Positions 60,558 through 64,000 of a stretch of DNA of 64,000 bases are shown here, one piece after another. A program made the translations under genes and the position numbers. Positions within the stretch are counted from its first letter, which is position 1. Every line of letters starts with the position of its first letter. A model generated the notes under the pieces. The model was not told the DNA's origin. It worked only from the letters and a program-made list of their open reading frames with translations, and did not search any database. The stretch comes from Kaistia defluvii (lineage in GTDB: Bacteria > Pseudomonadota > Alphaproteobacteria > Rhizobiales > Kaistiaceae): contig NZ_JBEPSM010000005.1 in NCBI RefSeq assembly GCF_040548815.1, positions 1 to 64,000 on the forward strand, written 5' to 3'.

Positions 60558-61176
60558 GCCGCACGGCGAAGCCGCCCATCACGCTGGCGAACAGCCAGTC
60601 GACGGCGCGCGTCGCGCGCGGCGAGCGCTTCAGGAATGAGGCGAGCGAGCCGGCCGACCAGATCATCGCGATGCTGATCGGCGTGGCCACGACCACGAAC
60701 ATCAGGCCGAGAAACAGCAGCTTGCCCGCCGCATGCGGGTCGGACGGCGTCACGAATTGCGGCAGGAAGGTCACGAAGAACACGATGATCTTCGGGTTCA
60801 GCAGATTGACCATCAGGCCCTTCAAATAGACCTTGCCGATCGGGTCGCTGGAGCCCTTGCCGCCGACCGAGAGCGCCGATCCATGCCGGATCGCCTGCAC
60901 CGCGAGATAGACCAGATAGGCGGCGCCGACCACCTTCAGGATGGTGAAGGCCGTGGTCGAGGCGGCGAGCAGCGCCGATAGCCCGACGGCCACCAGCACC
61001 GTATGGACGATAAGCCCGGTCGAGGCGCCGGCGAAAGCGGCGACGCCGGCCTTTCGCGATTGCCCAATGGCCTTGCCGAGAAACAGCGTCATGTCCGGCC
61101 CGGGCGTCAGCGTCAGCGCGATGACGGCGACCAGATAGGCGAGGAAAACCGAGAGCGAAGGCAGGAAGGTGAGCAT
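60535..61176 (-). CDS. LysE/RhtB-family amino-acid exporter
   Basis: A 213-residue membrane protein with six helices. TPGPDMTLFLGKAIGQSRKA is the family signature, followed by GVAAFAGASTGLIVHTVLVA. NLLNPKIIVFFVTFLPQFV carries the second conserved Pro-loop. It likely exports an amino acid or homoserine-like compound. Confidence 0.92.
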   Translation of the reverse strand: MLTFLPSLSVFLAYLVAVIALTLTPGPDMTLFLGKAIGQSRKAGVAAFAGASTGLIVHTVLVAVGLSALLAASTTAFTILKVVGAAYLVYLAVQAIRHGSALSVGGKGSSDPIGKVYLKGLMVNLLNPKIIVFFVTFLPQFVTPSDPHAAGKLLFLGLMFVVVATPISIAMIWSAGSLASFLKRSPRATRAVDWLFASVMGGFAVRLILAQGK

Positions 61177-61300
61177 GGCAAAGAGCTCCGTTGCTGCCAG
61201 AGCTATAACACGGCTTTGGGTCTGGCCGATATGTCGCCTTGCCCTCGTGGTCTCGGCGGCGCTCGAGAGAGGGGTGTCGTGTGCTCGACCGGAAACAAAA

Positions 61301-61326
61301 AAACCGCCGGTCGAGACCGGCGGTTT
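61301..61326 (-). terminator. Terminator of the porin gene
   Basis: AAACCGCCGGTC (61301-61312) pairs with GACCGGCGGTTT (61315-61326), with the inner pairs likely open. Seven T follow on the minus strand. Confidence 0.85.
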
Positions 61327-61347
61327 GTCTGGTGCTAGCGAGTTCGC

Positions 61348-62058
61348 TCAGAAGCGGTAGTTCAGGCCGGCACGGATGATGCCAACGTCGCGGTCGACGT
61401 CCATGCGATATCCGTCATCATTGGTCGACGTCACGTTTCCAAAGCCCGCATAGAGACCTTCGAACTTGACGGTCCAGTTCTGCGCAAAGCCCCACTCGAC
61501 GCCACCGCCAGCGACCCAGCCGGCCTCCCAGCCGCCGAAATCACCCCAGCTATCGCTCGGATCGCCATCCTCGGTCCACTGATGCTTGAAGTGGCCGAGT
61601 GCCAGACCGCCGGTGACGTAGGGCATGACGTTGTCGAAGGCGTAGCCGAGACGAGCGCGGATCGTGCCGAAGCCATTCATGTCGTTTTCAAGTTCAACGT
61701 CGCCGAAACCGGGCGCATCAAACGAGGTGCTATTCGTCGCGTAGTTCAAATCGGCCTCGATGCCGAGAACTACATTGTTTTGAAGCTGGTAGTTGTAACC
61801 GATCTGTCCGCCGATCGTGAAACCATCGGAACCGGCATCCCAATTGTCACCCTCCCAGTCGTCATCGAGATCGTGCCAATCCGACTTGAGATTGGCCCAA
61901 CCGAGGTTGGCGCCGATGTAGGGGCCGGTCCAGATGTAGGACTGCGCCACGGGCGTCTCGACAGGAGCTACGGTCAAATCGGCAGCCATGGCCGGAGAAG
62001 CAGCGATAACGGCGAGAGCGGCAACTACCGCAGCGCGCTGAATGTAAATCATCCTCAA
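61348..62058 (-). CDS. Omp25/RopB-like outer-membrane beta-barrel protein
   Basis: A 236-residue porin-like protein. A signal peptide ends at SPAMA-AD. SYIWTGPYIGANLGWANLK starts the barrel, and the sequence ends with RAGLNYRF, the C-terminal Phe for barrel assembly. The fold is the eight-strand barrel of Omp25/Omp31 in Brucella and rhizobia. A further Met (62052) is possible as start. Confidence 0.92.
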   Translation of the reverse strand: MRMIYIQRAAVVAALAVIAASPAMAADLTVAPVETPVAQSYIWTGPYIGANLGWANLKSDWHDLDDDWEGDNWDAGSDGFTIGGQIGYNYQLQNNVVLGIEADLNYATNSTSFDAPGFGDVELENDMNGFGTIRARLGYAFDNVMPYVTGGLALGHFKHQWTEDGDPSDSWGDFGGWEAGWVAGGGVEWGFAQNWTVKFEGLYAGFGNVTSTNDDGYRMDVDRDVGIIRAGLNYRF

Positions 62059-62224
62059 ACCCTTCTACCCACGACCCATGAGTCTCTTCTGCCGATACCG
62101 TTAGGGAAAGTACAGATGTTCAATTGGATTCACGGAGCTTTCTCAACGGTTGTGTCTGGCTTGCAACACAATCACCGGCCTCTTCACAAGGTTCGAACAA
62201 GCGAAAGCGCGACTGTTTTCGCCG

Positions 62225-63340
62225 TCAGCCGGCCACCGTCACAAAACAGATAGCCGTTGGGGTGCCGACCGAGATGTCCCGGCCGAGATGGGTCAGCGAG
62301 CCGTCGTCAGGATTGACGCCGAACAGGGTGACGATGTCGCTGTCCTGGTTGGCCAGCGCCAGCGTCCTGCCATCGGGCGAGAAGGCGAAATGGCGCGGTG
62401 TCTTGCCGCCGCCCGGCACGGTCCTTCGGTCCATTGCGGTGCCATCCTCGCCGATCGTGAAGATCGAGAGGCTGTCATCGCCGCGATTGGCGGCATAGAG
62501 GAAGCGCCCGTCCGGGCCGAGCTTGATCTCCGAACAATGATTGGTCGCCAGCGCCGCGTCGGGAACCGTCGTGGCGATGTCGAGCAGCAGGAATGTGCCG
62601 TTTTCGGCGTCGAAGCTGAAGGAGGCGACGGTCGAACCCAACTCGTTGATGCCATAGGCGAAGGGTTTTGTCGGATGGAAGGCGAAATGGCGCGGGCCGG
62701 AACCGGGCGGCAGTGCCGTTTCGTTTGCCTTCTCGATCGCGCCGGTCGCGGCGTCGAAGCGATAGGAGACCAGCCGGTCGATGCCGAGATCGCTGACCAC
62801 GAGATAGCGGTTGTCCGGCGAAGCCAGCACGCAATGCGCATGGGAGCGGTCCTGCCGGCCGGCATCCGGCCCGCGACCGGCATGCGCCGCCGAGGCAGCG
62901 ACCGGATCCAGCCCACCATCGGCCCGGCGCGGGAAGACGGCGACGGACTGGTTCGGACGTTCGCTTTCCGGCGTTCCCATGTAATTGGCGATCAGGACAA
63001 AGCGCGCCGCGCGGTCGAGGGTCGCATAGGCGGTGATGCTTCCGAGCGTCGACTGGCGGTTGATATAGGAGAGCGCCCCTGTCGCGGGGGCGATGGCATA
63101 GGCGCTGATCAGCCCCTCGTTCCATTCCGCCACTTCGCTGGTCGCATAGAGCGTGCCGCCATCGGGCGCGGCGGTCAGGAAGGTAGGGTTCTCGATGCCG
63201 CCCTGGGCGCCGAGCGGGGTTGCCGTAGCCCTTGCCGGGTCGAAGCCGAAGATCGAGATGCCCGGCGCATTGGCCGAAGCGAAATAGGGCGTCGGCCGGT
63301 TGCAGCCACCGATATAGAGAAAGGTCTTTTCCTGTGCCAC
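62225..63340 (-). CDS. Lactonase-family beta-propeller protein
   Basis: A 371-residue seven-bladed propeller of the 6-phosphogluconolactonase-like (YbhE/Pgl) superfamily. FLTAAPDGGTLYATSEV, RDRSHAHCVLASPDNRYLVV-type and FLYAANRGDDSLSIFTIGED repeats show the blades. The His/Asp pairs of metal-lactone binding (SHAHC, PRHFAFHP) are present. The substrate is unclear. Confidence 0.88.
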   Translation of the reverse strand: MAQEKTFLYIGGCNRPTPYFASANAPGISIFGFDPARATATPLGAQGGIENPTFLTAAPDGGTLYATSEVAEWNEGLISAYAIAPATGALSYINRQSTLGSITAYATLDRAARFVLIANYMGTPESERPNQSVAVFPRRADGGLDPVAASAAHAGRGPDAGRQDRSHAHCVLASPDNRYLVVSDLGIDRLVSYRFDAATGAIEKANETALPPGSGPRHFAFHPTKPFAYGINELGSTVASFSFDAENGTFLLLDIATTVPDAALATNHCSEIKLGPDGRFLYAANRGDDSLSIFTIGEDGTAMDRRTVPGGGKTPRHFAFSPDGRTLALANQDSDIVTLFGVNPDDGSLTHLGRDISVGTPTAICFVTVAG

Positions 63341-63526
63341 GCCGAAATCCCCCCGAGTGTCGCGGCCGAACCGCTGGTTGACGGCACGATAGACAATCCG
63401 GGCCCTTGTCGTCGCCCTCCTTTCGCGTGGCTTTCAACCGGAAAGGTCGGAGAGCGCCCGGAAAAGTTGCCGCTTGTGCTTGTTCCGGGCTCTGGCACAC
63501 TCGTGCCGCAACGGAAGGGTGGCGGC

Positions 63527-64000
63527 ATGGGCAAGGCTTGGCGATATGCGGCGGTCGCAGCCGTCTTTGGGTTGGGATGCGTCGGGGCGCTGGCCGAGCC
63601 GGTTTCTCGCGACAAGGTTTTGGCGGCGCTGCCGCGCCTGGATGCCATGGCGCAGCAACTCGTTGCCAATCGCGCCGTCCCAGGCCTTGCCATCGCCGTG
63701 GTGCACGAGAACCAGATCGTGTTTCTGAAAGGCTTCGGTTTGCGCGAGATGGGCAAGGCGGAGGCCGTGGATCCGGACACGGTGTTCCAGATCGCCTCGC
63801 TCTCCAAGCCGGTTTCGGCCACGGTCGTCGCGGCCCTGGTCAGCGACGGCGTCGTCGAATGGGACGGCAAGATCGCCGATCTCGATCCCGCTTTCCGCTG
63901 GCACGACGCCTATCCGAGCGCCGAGGTGACGTTGCGCGATCTCTTCGCCCATCGCAGCGGCCTGCCGGGCGGCGCCGGCAATGATATCGAGGCGATCGGA
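63527..64000 (+). CDS. Beta-lactamase-fold serine hydrolase (partial)
   Basis: The frame from ATG 63527 to the window edge encodes a secreted hydrolase. A signal peptide ends near GALAEP. QIASLSKPVSATVVAALV carries the SxxK nucleophile, and LRDLFAHRSGLPGG fits the second conserved box of class C-like esterases/beta-lactamases. The C-terminal half lies outside the window. Confidence 0.85.
   Translation, partial: MGKAWRYAAVAAVFGLGCVGALAEPVSRDKVLAALPRLDAMAQQLVANRAVPGLAIAVVHENQIVFLKGFGLREMGKAEAVDPDTVFQIASLSKPVSATVVAALVSDGVVEWDGKIADLDPAFRWHDAYPSAEVTLRDLFAHRSGLPGGAGNDIEAIG

Overview
The window is a GC-rich alphaproteobacterial chromosome, most likely Hyphomicrobiales (Rhizobiales). This is suggested by the Omp25-like porin, lepA, rlmN, the HWE-type sensor kinase and the families of intergenic palindromic repeats. 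I cannot name the genus from sequence alone.

Positions 1270-37061 are one integrated element of about 35.8 kb. It sits at the 3' end of a tRNA-Ser(GGA) gene (37048-37137, minus strand). A 15-bp copy of the tRNA 3' end lies at both borders. Just outside the left border is the wreck of a MocR-type aminotransferase gene. The left arm carries a P4-type tyrosine integrase, an AlpA-like regulator, a string of overlapping tiny genes, a TOPRIM primase-like gene and a RepA-like helicase. Next comes a repeat-rich stretch (7.7-10.6 kb) that looks like a replication or control region. The right arm carries an XRE repressor divergent from a chain of overlapping tiny phage-type genes that points straight at the right border. 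If the element circularises, this chain becomes continuous through attP into the integrase and replication genes. That predicts an operon that is complete only in the excised form.

Between the two arms lies cargo. Most of it is stress-related: low-affinity iron permease, DUF6766 membrane protein, isochorismatase-like hydrolase, two DUF892 ferritin-like proteins, manganese catalase, two KGG-motif proteins, a DUF6894 protein, a NUDIX hydrolase, a GFA enzyme, a Crp/Fnr regulator and an HWE histidine kinase. At least six sites match, or nearly match, the sigma-EcfG general-stress promoter (GGAAC, 16-17 nt, CGTT). They sit correctly in front of these genes, so I read the element as a mobile extension of the general stress regulon. 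Inverted within the cargo is an eight-gene minus-strand operon (16523-23349) that looks like phage DNA-ejection proteins led by a ribbon-helix-helix regulator, with no capsid, portal or terminase gene. A trypco2-like gene, an Ntn-hydrolase-like gene and an SRAP (YedK-type) gene lie beside it. Several element genes are broken by single in-frame stops or frameshifts.

From 37.1 kb to the end the sequence is ordinary chromosome: msrA, a 2OG-Fe(II) oxygenase, an old yellow enzyme, mepA, a 1-Cys peroxiredoxin, a GreA-like protein, a heptosyltransferase-like protein, lepA, LysR, two GNAT acetyltransferases, an IS30 element, a TRAP binding protein, secreted DUF305 and three-repeat proteins, prmB, an MFS/TetR pair, a small kinase, rlmN, LysE, an Omp25-like porin, a lactonase-fold protein and the start of a serine hydrolase. 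Gaps between these genes are filled with three families of palindromic intergenic repeats, including a tandem array with a unit of about 440 bp.
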